Shown: positions 41,325-52,022, counted from the first letter of the stretch. The stretch is DNA of 64,000 bases from Gemmatimonadota bacterium (GCA_003222055.1 QHUT01000067.1:1-64000), one strand, 5' to 3'. Made by a program: numbers and translations. Notes: generated by a model not told the origin, from the letters alone.

Positions 41325-41845
41325 CGGCCCGCGCGAGCGTGCATGAGCAGCGCGCGCTGGCCGTCAAAGCGGGCGAGCTCGTGCGGCTCCGTGAATCCCG
41401 CTCGCGTGAGCCCGCGCCGCAGTTCCCCCTCCGACGCCGCGGGGTAGAGGAGATAAACGTCCCCGGCCGGTCGCAGCACGCGCTGCACGTCGCGGAGGAG
41501 TGCGGCAGGGTCGACAACGCCGAGCGGGACGAACGTCGCCACTACCCGGTCGAACGCGCCGTCGGGAGTCGGCAGCCGGTGCCGGTCCCACGTCCGGAAC
41601 TCAAGCTTGCCCGGTACCTCGCGCAGCTGTCTGGCGAGCGCGATCAGGGCAACCGACAGGTCGAGCCCGCACACGTACGCCCGCACGGCACGCCGCCACG
41701 CCTCCTCGGCGATCCACCCATCGCCGCACTCGACAAACAGAATCCTGTCCCACGCCTGGATCTTCACGCGATCCAGCACGAGAAGATCGAGCGTCCGCCG
41801 GGGGGGGACCGCGACCGTGTCGAGCGCGACGGGGTGCGACGTCAT
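41309..41845 (-). CDS. SAM-dependent methyltransferase (class I)
   Basis: A 178-residue Rossmann methyltransferase. Motif I reads ILFVECGDGWIAEEAW (a GxGxG variant), motif II YVCGLDLSVALI, motif IV FDRVVATFVPLGVVDPAALLRDVQRVLRPAGDVYLLYP. It is short but complete for small methyltransferases. A nine-of-ten sigma-54 promoter lies 14 bp upstream of the ATG at 41845. A role in methylating a polysaccharide sugar is plausible but unproven. Confidence 0.8.
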   Translation of the reverse strand: MTSHPVALDTVAVPPRRTLDLLVLDRVKIQAWDRILFVECGDGWIAEEAWRRAVRAYVCGLDLSVALIALARQLREVPGKLEFRTWDRHRLPTPDGAFDRVVATFVPLGVVDPAALLRDVQRVLRPAGDVYLLYPAASEGELRRGLTRAGFTEPHELARFDGQRALLMHARAGRQKIV

Positions 41846-41858
41846 GTCTCGGTACGAC

Positions 41859-41873
41859 GCAATGGCCGTGCCC
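41859..41873 (-). promoter_or_regulatory. Sigma-54 promoter of the methyltransferase gene
   Basis: Minus strand: GGGCAC (41873-41868), five bases, TTGC (41862-41859): nine of ten. The predicted start lies 2 nt before the ATG at 41845, so the transcript would be leaderless. Confidence 0.65.
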
Positions 41874-41931
41874 AAGGCGACCGTTGCGCCTCTTCCACAG
41901 AGGCATCGGTGGACCTTGCACCCTCGATCGA

Positions 41932-42837
41932 CTACGGCGTAACGACGGCGGCCCCGACGGGATAGTTGGTGGCCTGCGCAAACAGCGTGTAGACGACGAA
42001 TGGTGCGAGCCCATTCTGCAGGTAGGCAGCGCCGTCCCAAAACAACAGCCCAGCCGTCGATCCGTTCGTCGTCCCCATGTAGGCCCAGCAGGGGCTATCA
42101 AGCACCTTGGTACCGTTCACCCAGATGGCGATCGTCCCGCAGTTCTGCGCTGTGTAACGGTGATAGCGGTACACCACATCGTACACCGCGCCTTCGTGCA
42201 GCGACGGATAGGTCCCGGGCCACGGATACGCATGGCCGTTCAGGTTCCACATCTCCGGCTCGGAGAACATGCCGATGTTTCCGTCTGAGCAAGGCCCGAC
42301 CACGGACATCGCCCAGCCGTTCCACGCGCTGCCGGCTTGACCATACACGGACTTGTGCACCTTGAACTGCGAGGCGCCGTTCGACGAGGTACATGAGGTG
42401 CCCCCGATCGCGCCGGCCGCTCCCGGCGCCAATACGAACCGCACTTCCTCGAACAGATCCCGGTCGAGCGCGGGATCGCGGGGCGTGCTCGAAAGCTGCC
42501 GCGTGCCGAACCATGCCTGCAGCGCTGCCGCACCCGTACCCCCCGGTACGGTGCACTTGATGGAATAGGCACTGCCGAGATCCCGATAGTCCGTGCTCTT
42601 GACGCAAGTCCCGCCGCCGTAGGCGTAGACGTCGAGCGGTGCGGTCGTCCCATCGTTGAAGTTCGTGCGGTAGTAGACGACCTGCCCGGGCGGCGGCTTG
42701 TGCTCGTCCGGAGCAACGCACTGCGGACCGGTCCCACCATCACACGGCAGGCACCCGGCCAACAAACCCAGCGTCAACGCGACCGCGGCGCACGGCAGGA
42801 GCGCAGCCACGTGGATGCTTCTGCGCCCGAGTGTCAT
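41932..42837 (-). CDS. Secreted lipoprotein with single beta-sandwich domain (family B)
   Basis: A 301-residue lipoprotein: signal with lipobox LLAGC, a short linker, then one domain of about 245 residues shared with the C-termini of the genes at 43049, 45593 and 48341. Shared landmarks: VYYRTNFNDGTTAPLDVYAYGGG, YSIKCTVPGG, ALQAWFGTRQL, FKVHKSVYGQAGSAWNGW, GTIAIWVNG and FVVYTLFAQATNYPVG. The fold looks like a concanavalin-type jelly roll with paired cysteines. No Ig-like modules are present, so it is the minimal family member. The function is unknown; carbohydrate binding is the best guess. Confidence 0.78.
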   Translation of the reverse strand: MTLGRRSIHVAALLPCAAVALTLGLLAGCLPCDGGTGPQCVAPDEHKPPPGQVVYYRTNFNDGTTAPLDVYAYGGGTCVKSTDYRDLGSAYSIKCTVPGGTGAAALQAWFGTRQLSSTPRDPALDRDLFEEVRFVLAPGAAGAIGGTSCTSSNGASQFKVHKSVYGQAGSAWNGWAMSVVGPCSDGNIGMFSEPEMWNLNGHAYPWPGTYPSLHEGAVYDVVYRYHRYTAQNCGTIAIWVNGTKVLDSPCWAYMGTTNGSTAGLLFWDGAAYLQNGLAPFVVYTLFAQATNYPVGAAVVTP

Positions 42838-42959
42838 AGCTGGCCATTCCTCTCTACTTGGAGCCCAGGGTTCTACAACCTCCGGCGGTGAGAGGTTCGT
42901 CCAGGTGATGGGTCGGGGTGTGGCAGTGCGTCGACAGGTGACGCCAGCAGTCGCTCACG

Positions 42960-43005
42960 ACACAAGAGGGCCGCCAGCGCGGTTGCTGCTTCACGCTGGC
43001 GGCCC
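42960..43005 (-). terminator. GC-rich hairpin derived from a riboswitch expression platform
   Basis: Minus strand: a perfect 12-bp stem GGGCCGCCAGCG/CGCTGGCGGCCC (43005-42994 and 42979-42968) followed by CTCTTGTG. The region upstream to about 43060 retains GACG and CGGGACTACG blocks of the neighbouring riboswitches but has lost the GCAAA and GAAA-loop parts. It looks like a degenerate copy that may still terminate transcription from the gene at 43049. Confidence 0.55.
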
Positions 43006-43048
43006 GGTGATGCTTTACGGCTCTCGTTGGAACGTAGTCCCGTCTACG

Positions 43049-45349
<2,301 letters not shown>

Positions 45350-45383
45350 ACTGTTGCACTCCCTCCACAGGTTGATGTCAGGC

Positions 45384-45429
45384 AACAAAATGGGCCGCTA
45401 GCGTTCCATGCTCCTTGCGCTGGCGGCCC
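45384..45429 (-). terminator. Intrinsic terminator in the riboswitch leader
   Basis: Minus strand: stem GGGCCGCCAGCG (45429-45418) with CGCTAGCGGCCC (45403-45392), loop of 14 nt, followed by ATTTTGTT (45391-45384). Its 5' arm includes the 3' strand of the aptamer's closing helix, so aptamer and terminator exclude each other. It lies 35 bp before the start codon of the gene at 43049. Confidence 0.8.
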
Positions 45430-45508
45430 GGCGGACTTGGCGATGCCTGCTCGCTGTAGTCCCGTGACTCTGCGTCGCCGTCTTTCGACGGCTTTGCTCT
45501 TAGCAGCG
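45418..45508 (-). promoter_or_regulatory. GEMM-type cyclic-dinucleotide riboswitch before the gene at 43049
   Basis: The minus-strand RNA shows the conserved GEMM-I core in order: closing strand CGCUG, AGAGCAAAG, a stem capped by a GAAA tetraloop (GCCGUC-GAAA-GACGGC), GACGCAGAGUC, ACGGG, a second arm, and GCCGGGC ending in CAGCG, which pairs with CGCUG. Known members bind cyclic di-GMP, or 3',3'-cGAMP when position 20 (Vc2 numbering) is A; here the AGAGC core gives A. Because the terminator uses the aptamer's 3' strand, ligand binding should allow read-through (an ON switch). Confidence 0.85.
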
Positions 45509-45554
45509 TTTGCTTCGTTCGTTCACGTCGCGGCGGCCCCGTCGCGGCGTGCGA

Positions 45555-45580
45555 CCGGCCCGGCGCTCGCGCCGGACCGG
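45555..45580 (-). terminator. Hairpin downstream of the gene at 45593
   Basis: A 12-bp stem with one mismatch and a 2-nt loop (CCGGTCCGGCGC-GA-GCGCCGGGCCGG on the minus strand), 13 bp after the stop at 45593. No T-run follows, so termination efficiency is uncertain. Confidence 0.45.
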
Positions 45581-45592
45581 ATCACATCCTGC

Positions 45593-47836
45593 TCACTGAC
45601 TGGCGGTGCCAGCCCCGACCGGGTAGTTCGTCGCCTGGGCGAACAGGTTGTAGACGACCAGCGAACTCTGTCCACTCGCCAGGTACGTCGCGCCATCCCA
45701 GAACAACAGGCCCTGCCCCGACCCGTTCGTCGTCCCCATGTAGCTCCAGCAGGGACTGTCCATCGCCTTCACCCCGTTCACCCAGATCGCGATCGTGCCG
45801 CACCCCTGGGCCGTGTAGCGATGGTAGCGATAGACCACGTCGTACACGCTCCCCTCGTTGAGCGAGGGGTACGTCCCGGGCCACGGGTTCTCGTGCCCGT
45901 TGAGGTTCCACATCTCGGCCTCGGAAAACATCCCGATGTTCCCATCCGAGCACGGCGCGATCTCCGACATGATCCAACCGTTCCAGGCGCTCCCCGACTG
46001 ACCGTACACCGACTTGTGCACCTTGAACTGCGAGCTCGACGCCTGGCCCGCGCACGTCGTACCGCCGATCGCTGCCGCCGCCCCCGGCGCCAGCACGAAC
46101 CGCACTTGCTCGAACAGATCCTGATCGAGCGTCGGATCGTTGGGCAGGTTGGCCAACTGACCGTTGCCGAACCAGGCCTGCAACGCCGCCGCGCCCCCCG
46201 GCGCCGCGATCGTACACTTGATCGAATGGGCGCTGCCGGGATCCCGATAGTCCGCGCTCGCGGCGCAGCTGCCGCCGCCGTACGCGTACACGTCCAACGG
46301 CCCCGTCGTCCCATCCGTGAAGTTCGTCCGGTAGTACGTCACCTGGCCGGGCTGGCTCGACGTCACGCTGACCGGCGCTGAACCGCGCTGCCCCTCGCTC
46401 GCCGCCGTGATCGTGGCGGAGCCCGCCACGACGCCGGTCACGAGCCCGGCGCTGCCGACCGTCGCGATGCCCGTATTGTCGCTCGCCCACGTCACGGTGC
46501 GGCCCGAGAGGACGTTACCGCCGGCATCCTTGAGGGTCGCGGTCAACTGCAGGATCGCGCCGATCCCAACGTTCGCCGGCGAAGGAGTCAGCGTCACCGA
46601 CGCCACCGGGGCGGTGGACGCGGAGGTCGTGGCCGTGGTGCTGTTGGACAACGCACCGAACACGGCATTCGCACCCAGGGTACCGCGGAATGCCACCAGC
46701 TCGAAGCTGTAGGTAGTGGACGACGCGAGGCCGAGCACCGTGCAGGTGCGGCTCGCGCCAACGGCGGTTCCCGCCACCGGCGCCGCGCAGGTTCCTTTGT
46801 TCACGGTGGTCGTGTTGGCGCCCCAGGAGAGCGTGCTTCCGGCGGCGTATCGGATATCGTAGCTCGCCGGCCCGCCGGTGCCGCCGTCCACCTCCGTGAA
46901 CCGCAAGGTCACCGAGCTATCGGTGGTGGCAGCGACCGCCAGATCGCCAACCGTGCCAGGTGCGCTGGCCGGCGCCGTCACGGCAATGGTCGTCGAGCCG
47001 CTCTGGCCTTCGCTCACGGCCGTTATCGTCGCGGATCCCGCTGCCACGCCGCTCACCAACCCGGTGCTACTCACCGTCGCGACGCCCACGTTGCTGGTCG
47101 TCCACGTCACCGTGCGGCCGCTCAACGCGCTTCCGTTGGCATCTTTCGGGGTGGCCGTGAGCTGGAGGGTCTGCCCAGCCTGCACACTCGCCGTCGCCGG
47201 GCTCACCGTCACCGATGTGACGGAGACACGGACCGCCGTCACGGACACCGTGGCCGTGCCGCTCTGTCCCTCGCTCGTCGCCGTGATCGTGGCCGATCCC
47301 GCTGCCGCCGCCGTCACCAGCCCTGCCCCACTTACCGCCGCGACACCTGTGTTATTGCTCCCCCATGTGATCGCGCGGCCGGACAGCGTGTTACCGTTCG
47401 CGTCCTTGAGCGACGCGACCAGCGAAACGGTGCCGCCGACCGTGACCGTTACCGAGCTGGGCGCAACGCTGACGGAGGCCACCGGCAGGGGCGCTGGATC
47501 GACCACCGTGACGGCCGCGGAGTCCCGCTTGCTGCCGCTGGTGGCGCGAATGAAGAGCTCACCGGCGCTGCGGCCGCGGACCACGCCCGACCCGTTGACC
47601 GTAGCAACGCCGGAGTTGGCGCTCGCCCAGGCGACGGAATTGGGCGGACGGTTGTTCGACATGACGACGCTGGCGCTCAACGGCAGGCTGTCGCCCACGA
47701 GCACCATAGCGGTCTGTGGTTGAATGGCGACGGAAACGACGCCGAGGTCCGGATTGCTGGCGCCCGTATCTACGGGCACCTCGCAAGCGGTACTGAGTAC
47801 GACGGCGCCGAGCGCCAGGGATCTCCGAAAATACAT
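45593..47836 (-). CDS. Secreted multidomain lipoprotein: four Ig-like modules, one FN3-like, family-B C-domain
   Basis: A 747-residue lipoprotein (lipobox LSTAC). Modules: three Big_2-like Ig domains in a row (each SV-x-V-x-P ... GSATITA-x-S), one FN3-like repeat (GDLAVAATTDSSVTLRFTEV), a fourth Big_2 domain and the family-B beta-sandwich. Modules share strong internal similarity, a sign of repeat expansion. Big_2 chains are common in adhesins and S-layer-associated proteins. SD GGAGAGG stands just before the ATG at 47836. The leader carries two riboswitch aptamers. Confidence 0.87.
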   Translation of the reverse strand: MYFRRSLALGAVVLSTACEVPVDTGASNPDLGVVSVAIQPQTAMVLVGDSLPLSASVVMSNNRPPNSVAWASANSGVATVNGSGVVRGRSAGELFIRATSGSKRDSAAVTVVDPAPLPVASVSVAPSSVTVTVGGTVSLVASLKDANGNTLSGRAITWGSNNTGVAAVSGAGLVTAAAAGSATITATSEGQSGTATVSVTAVRVSVTSVTVSPATASVQAGQTLQLTATPKDANGSALSGRTVTWTTSNVGVATVSSTGLVSGVAAGSATITAVSEGQSGSTTIAVTAPASAPGTVGDLAVAATTDSSVTLRFTEVDGGTGGPASYDIRYAAGSTLSWGANTTTVNKGTCAAPVAGTAVGASRTCTVLGLASSTTYSFELVAFRGTLGANAVFGALSNSTTATTSASTAPVASVTLTPSPANVGIGAILQLTATLKDAGGNVLSGRTVTWASDNTGIATVGSAGLVTGVVAGSATITAASEGQRGSAPVSVTSSQPGQVTYYRTNFTDGTTGPLDVYAYGGGSCAASADYRDPGSAHSIKCTIAAPGGAAALQAWFGNGQLANLPNDPTLDQDLFEQVRFVLAPGAAAAIGGTTCAGQASSSQFKVHKSVYGQSGSAWNGWIMSEIAPCSDGNIGMFSEAEMWNLNGHENPWPGTYPSLNEGSVYDVVYRYHRYTAQGCGTIAIWVNGVKAMDSPCWSYMGTTNGSGQGLLFWDGATYLASGQSSLVVYNLFAQATNYPVGAGTASQ

Positions 47837-47851
47837 GACCCTCTCCCGAGT

Positions 47852-47950
47852 GAGGTTCGGCAGCCCGACTGGCGTGGCACGCGTGTGGCGTGCGGTAGCC
47901 CGTGGCTTTGCGTCGCCGGCTTTCGCCGGCTTTGCCTTTATCGCGCTCCC
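47852..47950 (-). promoter_or_regulatory. GEMM-type riboswitch, promoter-distal copy, adjacent to the start codon
   Basis: Minus-strand RNA: AAAGGCAAAG, stem GCCGGC-GAAA-GCCGGC, GACGCAAAGCC, ACGGG, CUACC and a second arm ending CAGUCGGGCUGCCGAA. This is the closest match in the window to the c-di-GMP-I consensus; position 20 is G. CCUC directly after the aptamer can pair with GAGG of the ribosome site (hairpin CCUC-N8-GAGG), suggesting translational control of the gene at 45593. Exact aptamer ends are approximate. Confidence 0.85.
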
Positions 47951-48003
47951 TCTGGAAGAGGGCGGCGCCCTGCCGAACAGCGTGTGTCGACTGCTACTAC
48001 GCG

Positions 48004-48052
48004 AACGAAACGGCCGCCAACAGCTCGATGACTTCTCGAGTCGCTGGCGGCC
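48004..48052 (-). terminator. Terminator-like hairpin between two tandem riboswitches
   Basis: Minus strand: GGCCGCCA (48052-48045) pairs with TGGCGGCC (48019-48012), with an inner stem (CTCGA/TCGAG), followed by GTTTCGTTC. It uses the 3' strand of the aptamer at 48042-48131, as in the leader at 45384-45429. Confidence 0.65.
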
Positions 48053-48131
48053 CGGCGGACTTAGCGACTCGCGTCGCCGTAGTCCCGTAGCTCTGCGTCA
48101 CCGTCTTTCGACGGCTTTGCTCTGAGCAGCG
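48042..48131 (-). promoter_or_regulatory. GEMM-type riboswitch, promoter-proximal copy
   Basis: Minus-strand RNA: CGCUG, CAGAGCAAAG, stem GCCGUC-GAAA-GACGGU, GACGCAGAGCU, ACGGG, second arm, CCGGGCCGCCAGCG closing the outer helix. Position 20 is A, as in the copy at 45418-45508 and unlike the downstream partner. It stands in tandem with the aptamer at 47852-47950 in the leader of the gene at 45593. A promoter should lie between 48132 and 48340, but I could not place it. Confidence 0.83.
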
Positions 48132-48340
48132 TACCATCACCTTGTCAGGGGTCCAAACCTTCTCTGTAGCCCCCCCGCTGCGTGGCACGGTAGCAACACA
48201 GGCAAGACCGCGCAAGTGGTGCAAGTTAGTGGAGCAGCAGCACCTGCACTTGGCCGATCGAGGACATTAAGGGGGCTGCGTTTTTGTGCAAGACCCATCG
48301 TTTCGGTTGTGAACAAATATCGGGCAAGTGGCGGCCAAGC

Positions 48341-50065
48341 CTAGGGACTGGACGTCGCGGTTCCGATGGGGTAGTTGGTGGCCTGCGCGAACAGGTTGTA
48401 GACGACAAACGGCGCCACGCCGTTCTGCAGGTACGTCGCGCCGTCCCAGAAGAGCAGCCCCTGCCCCGACCCGTTCGTGGTGCCCATGTAGCTCCAGCAC
48501 GGGCTGTCCATCACCTGCGCGCCGTTCACCCAGATCGCGATCGTGCCGCAGCCTTGGGCGGTGTCGCGGTGGTAGCGATAAACGACGTCGTACACCGTCC
48601 CCTCGTTGAGCGAGGGGTAGGTGCCGGGCCAGCGGAACGGCTGGCCGTTGATGTTCCACATCTCCGGCTCCGAAAACAGTCCGATGTTGCCGTCGGTGCA
48701 TGGCCCGATCTCCGACATCACCCAACCATTCCACGCGCTCCCCGCCTGGCCATACACCGACTTGTGCACCTTGAACTGCGAAATGCGATTCGACCCGGTA
48801 CACGTCGTGCCGCCGATCGCACCGGCCGCGCCCGGGGCCAGCACGAAGCGCACCTCCTCGAACAGGTCCTGATCGAGCGACGGGTCCTTGGGCTGGTTGG
48901 CGAGCTGGCCCCTGCCGAACCACGCCTGCAACGCCGCGGCTCCTGAGGCCCCGGCCGGAATGGTACACTTGATCGAATAGGCGCTCGCGGAGTCCCGATA
49001 ATCGGTGCTTTTCGCACAGCTGCCGCCGCCGTAGGCGTACACGTCGAGCGGGCCGGTCGTGCCGTCGTTGAAGTTGGTGCGATAGTAGGTCACGGGCGGC
49101 GGGGCGGGCACCACGCTGACCTGCGCCGTATCGCCCTTTCCCTCGCTGGCGGCGGTGATCGTCGCGGTGCCCTCGGTCACTCCCGTCACGAGGCCGCTGG
49201 CGCTCACCGCGGCCACGGCCGGTGCGCTCGACTTCCACGACACAGTCCGGCCCGTCAGCATGTTGCCCTTCGCGTCCTTGAGCGTCGCGACGAGTTGCCG
49301 CGTGCTGCCGATGAGCACCCACGGGCTCGGCGGCGCGATGCTCACCGACGCCACTGGCGCGGTGGACGCCGCGGTGGCGCCCGTTGCGACGTTCGACAAC
49401 TCGCCGAACACGGCATTCGCCTTCAGCGTGCCGCGGAACGCGACCAGCTCGAAGCTGTAGGTCGTGCCGGCGGCGAGGCCCTCGACCGTGCAGGTTCGCC
49501 TGGCACCGCTCGAGCGGCCGGCCAGCGGCGTCGCGCACGTCCCCTGGCTCACACTGGTCGCGTTCGGGCCCCAGGTGAGCGTGTTCCCGGCCGCGTAGCG
49601 CACATCGTAGCTCGCGGGCCGACCCATGCCGTCGCTCACCTCCGTGAAGCCGAGCGTCATGGAACTGTCCGTCGTCGCCCCGACGGCGAGGTCCGCCACC
49701 GTTCCCGGGGGGTGAGCGGCAACGATGATCTGAGCGCTGCCACTCTGCTCCGCGGCCGTCGCCGTGATGGTCGCCGACCCCGGAGCCACACCGGTCACGA
49801 GCCCCGTGGCATCCACGGTGGCTACACTCGGGTCGCTGCTCGTCCACGTCACCGTCGGCGCGCGCACCGTACCAGTCCCGTCGTCCTGGGGGATTGCGGT
49901 GAGCCGCACCGCGTCTCCAACAGCCACGCTCGCCGCCGGCGGCGTGACCAGCAATACGCCCGTCCCAGTCGGAGACGCAAGACAGGAGATCGTGAGCGCC
50001 CAGAGCGTGACGACGAGCATCGCCGGCCGCGGCATCGCACTCCGAAACGTCTGCGGACGTTTCAT
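48341..50065 (-). CDS. Secreted multidomain protein: Ig-like, FN3-like, Ig-like, family-B C-domain
   Basis: A 574-residue exported protein. A signal peptide ends near LTISCLASPTG; the Cys suggests a lipoprotein, although the lipobox is imperfect. Modules: Big_2-like Ig domain (about 25-110), FN3-like repeat (VADLAVGATTDSSMTLGFTEV), second Big_2-like domain (PVASVSIAPPSPWVLIGSTRQL to ATITAASEG) and the family-B beta-sandwich (FKVHKSVYGQAGSAWNGW, GTIAIWVNGAQV). The ATG at 50065 (MKRPQTF) is preferred over 50086. Its leader shows no GEMM aptamer, unlike its paralogues. Confidence 0.85.
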   Translation of the reverse strand: MKRPQTFRSAMPRPAMLVVTLWALTISCLASPTGTGVLLVTPPAASVAVGDAVRLTAIPQDDGTGTVRAPTVTWTSSDPSVATVDATGLVTGVAPGSATITATAAEQSGSAQIIVAAHPPGTVADLAVGATTDSSMTLGFTEVSDGMGRPASYDVRYAAGNTLTWGPNATSVSQGTCATPLAGRSSGARRTCTVEGLAAGTTYSFELVAFRGTLKANAVFGELSNVATGATAASTAPVASVSIAPPSPWVLIGSTRQLVATLKDAKGNMLTGRTVSWKSSAPAVAAVSASGLVTGVTEGTATITAASEGKGDTAQVSVVPAPPPVTYYRTNFNDGTTGPLDVYAYGGGSCAKSTDYRDSASAYSIKCTIPAGASGAAALQAWFGRGQLANQPKDPSLDQDLFEEVRFVLAPGAAGAIGGTTCTGSNRISQFKVHKSVYGQAGSAWNGWVMSEIGPCTDGNIGLFSEPEMWNINGQPFRWPGTYPSLNEGTVYDVVYRYHRDTAQGCGTIAIWVNGAQVMDSPCWSYMGTTNGSGQGLLFWDGATYLQNGVAPFVVYNLFAQATNYPIGTATSSP

Positions 50066-50275
50066 GGCAGTCCTCGCACCGATCATTTCAACGTCGCATG
50101 CACCATCGGTCTCCCCGAGGGGGTTGCTAAACCGATCCCCTCCTCAAAGACAGGATGACAAACAAGCCACGTGGCCGTCCCGGCGCTGTGATAGAAGTTG
50201 TCGCGCGTCTGCGACACTGGCAACGGGCCAAGTTTGTCGCGGTTGGTGACGGTGTTTCTGCGGGGGAAGAGCTTC
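50066..50275. other. Leader between two secreted-protein genes
   Basis: No gene is seen. An inverted repeat (ATCGGT at 50105-50110 with ACCGAT further on, enclosing CCCC-GA-GGGG) may form a hairpin in the leader of the gene at 48341. No riboswitch core (GCAAA, GAAA loop, GACGCA) is present. Confidence 0.4.
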
Positions 50276-51214
50276 CTATGGGGAAGACCGGCTCGCCGCC
50301 AGGCATCCGATGCGCCGGGTGCTCACGACGATGTCGTCGAGGTAGCGCTCCTGCGCAGCGGGCGATCCCGTGTTCCAGTAATTCTCGAAGAACACGGCGT
50401 TGATGCCGTACTGGCTGAAGGTCCCGAGCCAGTTCAGCCCCGTTTCCCGAGTCTCGAGCGTGGTGTCGATCCAGTACTCGAACACACCGTTCGTCTGCCC
50501 CGGGTCGTTGAGCCGGGCATGCGCTTCCACGCAATACCACTGGCCCACGTGGCTCGCGTCGAACAAGGGCGTCACGCCCCCCTGGTGCCCCAGCCACCGG
50601 AGGTGGGCGAAATCGTTGTAGCCCGTGGTCAGAAGGTTCCCTGCGATATCGGTGCCAGACGCGGGATCGAGGTAGAGATAGCCGGGGGCCGGTGGATCGC
50701 CCCACAGCTGCGCCAGCACCGCTTCCGCCCAGTTTGCCGTGACGAGGCTGAGGGCCCGAGTGAGCTTGTAGCCGCCGCCTCCGACCCAGCCGGGCTGATT
50801 GCGCACGTAGAGCCGCCAATAGATGTCCCGATACAGTGTGGTCCCGGCGTCCACGGGCCGGAATCCGGGGGGGAGCTTCCCCATCGCGAGATGGAGCCAA
50901 CCCCCGTTCACCTGACCTGAGTCGAAGCGCATACGCATGCCGTACGATCGGCCGACCCCGACGGCGGCGACGCGCACGAACTGGCCTCCGGAATTATTGT
51001 ACTCGAAGTATTGGCTCAGACGGTCTTGCTCGAAATCGTCGCACCAGATCCAGCCCGGTTGGGGCTTGGCGCACTCCGTCGCGGGAGGTGGCGGCGGTGG
51101 AGGCGGTGGAGGCGGACCGGTGGTCTCGTTCTGCGACGCACATCCGACCACGATGACAGTGAGCGCGACACTACGCCACCCGCGTCCGCGCCGATGCACG
51201 AGTTGGGACCACAC
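50276..51214 (-). CDS. Secreted beta-sandwich lipoprotein, polysaccharide-lyase-like (family A)
   Basis: A 312-residue paralogue of the gene at 35324. An N-terminal signal ends in a likely lipobox (VVGCAS), then a run of nine to ten prolines links it to the domain: WIWCDDFEQDRLSQYFEY, GMRMRFDSGQ, YWRLYVRNQPGW, GYKLTRALSL, WYCVEAHARLNDP, GVFEYWIDTTL and ERYLDDIVVSTRRIGC. The NG turn of the other copy is DT here. It is probably a cell-surface polysaccharide-binding or -cleaving protein. It stands alone next to the family-B cluster. Confidence 0.72.
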   Translation of the reverse strand: MWSQLVHRRGRGWRSVALTVIVVGCASQNETTGPPPPPPPPPPPATECAKPQPGWIWCDDFEQDRLSQYFEYNNSGGQFVRVAAVGVGRSYGMRMRFDSGQVNGGWLHLAMGKLPPGFRPVDAGTTLYRDIYWRLYVRNQPGWVGGGGYKLTRALSLVTANWAEAVLAQLWGDPPAPGYLYLDPASGTDIAGNLLTTGYNDFAHLRWLGHQGGVTPLFDASHVGQWYCVEAHARLNDPGQTNGVFEYWIDTTLETRETGLNWLGTFSQYGINAVFFENYWNTGSPAAQERYLDDIVVSTRRIGCLAASRSSP

Positions 51215-51374
51215 TGGCGTAACTCCCAGGCGGAAGTCGCTGACTTCTACCCGGGTGCGGGCGGAGGAGGTTCCACGGAAGAGCGACCGGGCCGTGAGTG
51301 ATCCCGCTCACTCATGCATGGGAAAGGAATGGCTTCGTTGAGTGGGTGCGACCTGTCGGCGTCAACCGAGCGAC

Positions 51375-52022
51375 TTACGACCCGCTTGCCAAGCCTCGCA
51401 GCGCCTGGGCCAGCTCTTCCACGCAGCGCTCGATGCGCGCGTACACTCGGGCACAGACGTCGGGCCCCTGCTCCACCGGGTCCTCGATGCCGCGAGACGC
51501 AACGGGCAGCGGATCGAAATCACCGAGCAGCAGGACACCGCGCGAGCTGCGGCCGAACCGCTCGCAGATCATGCGGCGCTGCAGTCCGTCCATGACGACG
51601 ATGAGATCGGCCGCCCGCACCAGATCGGCCATGACGAGCTGGGAGCTGTGGCTGGTGAGATCGACGCCGCGTCGCGCCGCGGCCGCGACCGCGTCGGCCG
51701 GCGTCGGTCGACCCGGGCCGGCGAAGCCCGCCGAATCGACTCGCACGCGCCCCAGGCCGCGTAGCTCGAGCGCGCGACGGAGCACGGCGGCCGCGAAGGG
51801 GCTCCGGAAGATGTTTCCGTTGCAGATCACGAGCACCGAGGCCGGAGCTCGCTCCGCCCCTGCGAGCGCCGCCAATGCCGCACGTCGCCGGCCGTTGTGC
51901 AGCAGCCGATCAGGCACGCGGCTGATCCGGCTCAGCAGCCCCGACACGAATCCTCGTTCCATCGGGACAGGAGGCCTCCCCCGGCCGGCAGACGCGATCG
52001 TCTTGGAGGAAGAAAGATGCAT
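51375..52022 (-). CDS. Low-molecular-weight protein tyrosine phosphatase (Wzb-like)
   Basis: A 215-residue protein whose catalytic domain starts near residue 60. The P-loop CNGNIFRSP (Cys67, Arg73) satisfies C-x5-R; Phe replaces the usual second Cys. The acid loop reads GIEDPVEQG. It would dephosphorylate the Wzc-like tyrosine kinase encoded 37 kb away and so cycle polysaccharide export. About 50 extra N-terminal residues precede the domain; a start at Met21 (51962) is possible. A sigma-54 promoter lies about 80 bp upstream. Confidence 0.87.
   Translation of the reverse strand: MHLSSSKTIASAGRGRPPVPMERGFVSGLLSRISRVPDRLLHNGRRRAALAALAGAERAPASVLVICNGNIFRSPFAAAVLRRALELRGLGRVRVDSAGFAGPGRPTPADAVAAAARRGVDLTSHSSQLVMADLVRAADLIVVMDGLQRRMICERFGRSSRGVLLLGDFDPLPVASRGIEDPVEQGPDVCARVYARIERCVEELAQALRGLASGS

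Noticed and set aside
48128..48156. Sigma-70-like pair TTGGAC-N17-TACGCT before the tandem riboswitches
   Set aside because: The -10 element would overlap the first strand of the upstream aptamer's closing helix, which must be transcribed.
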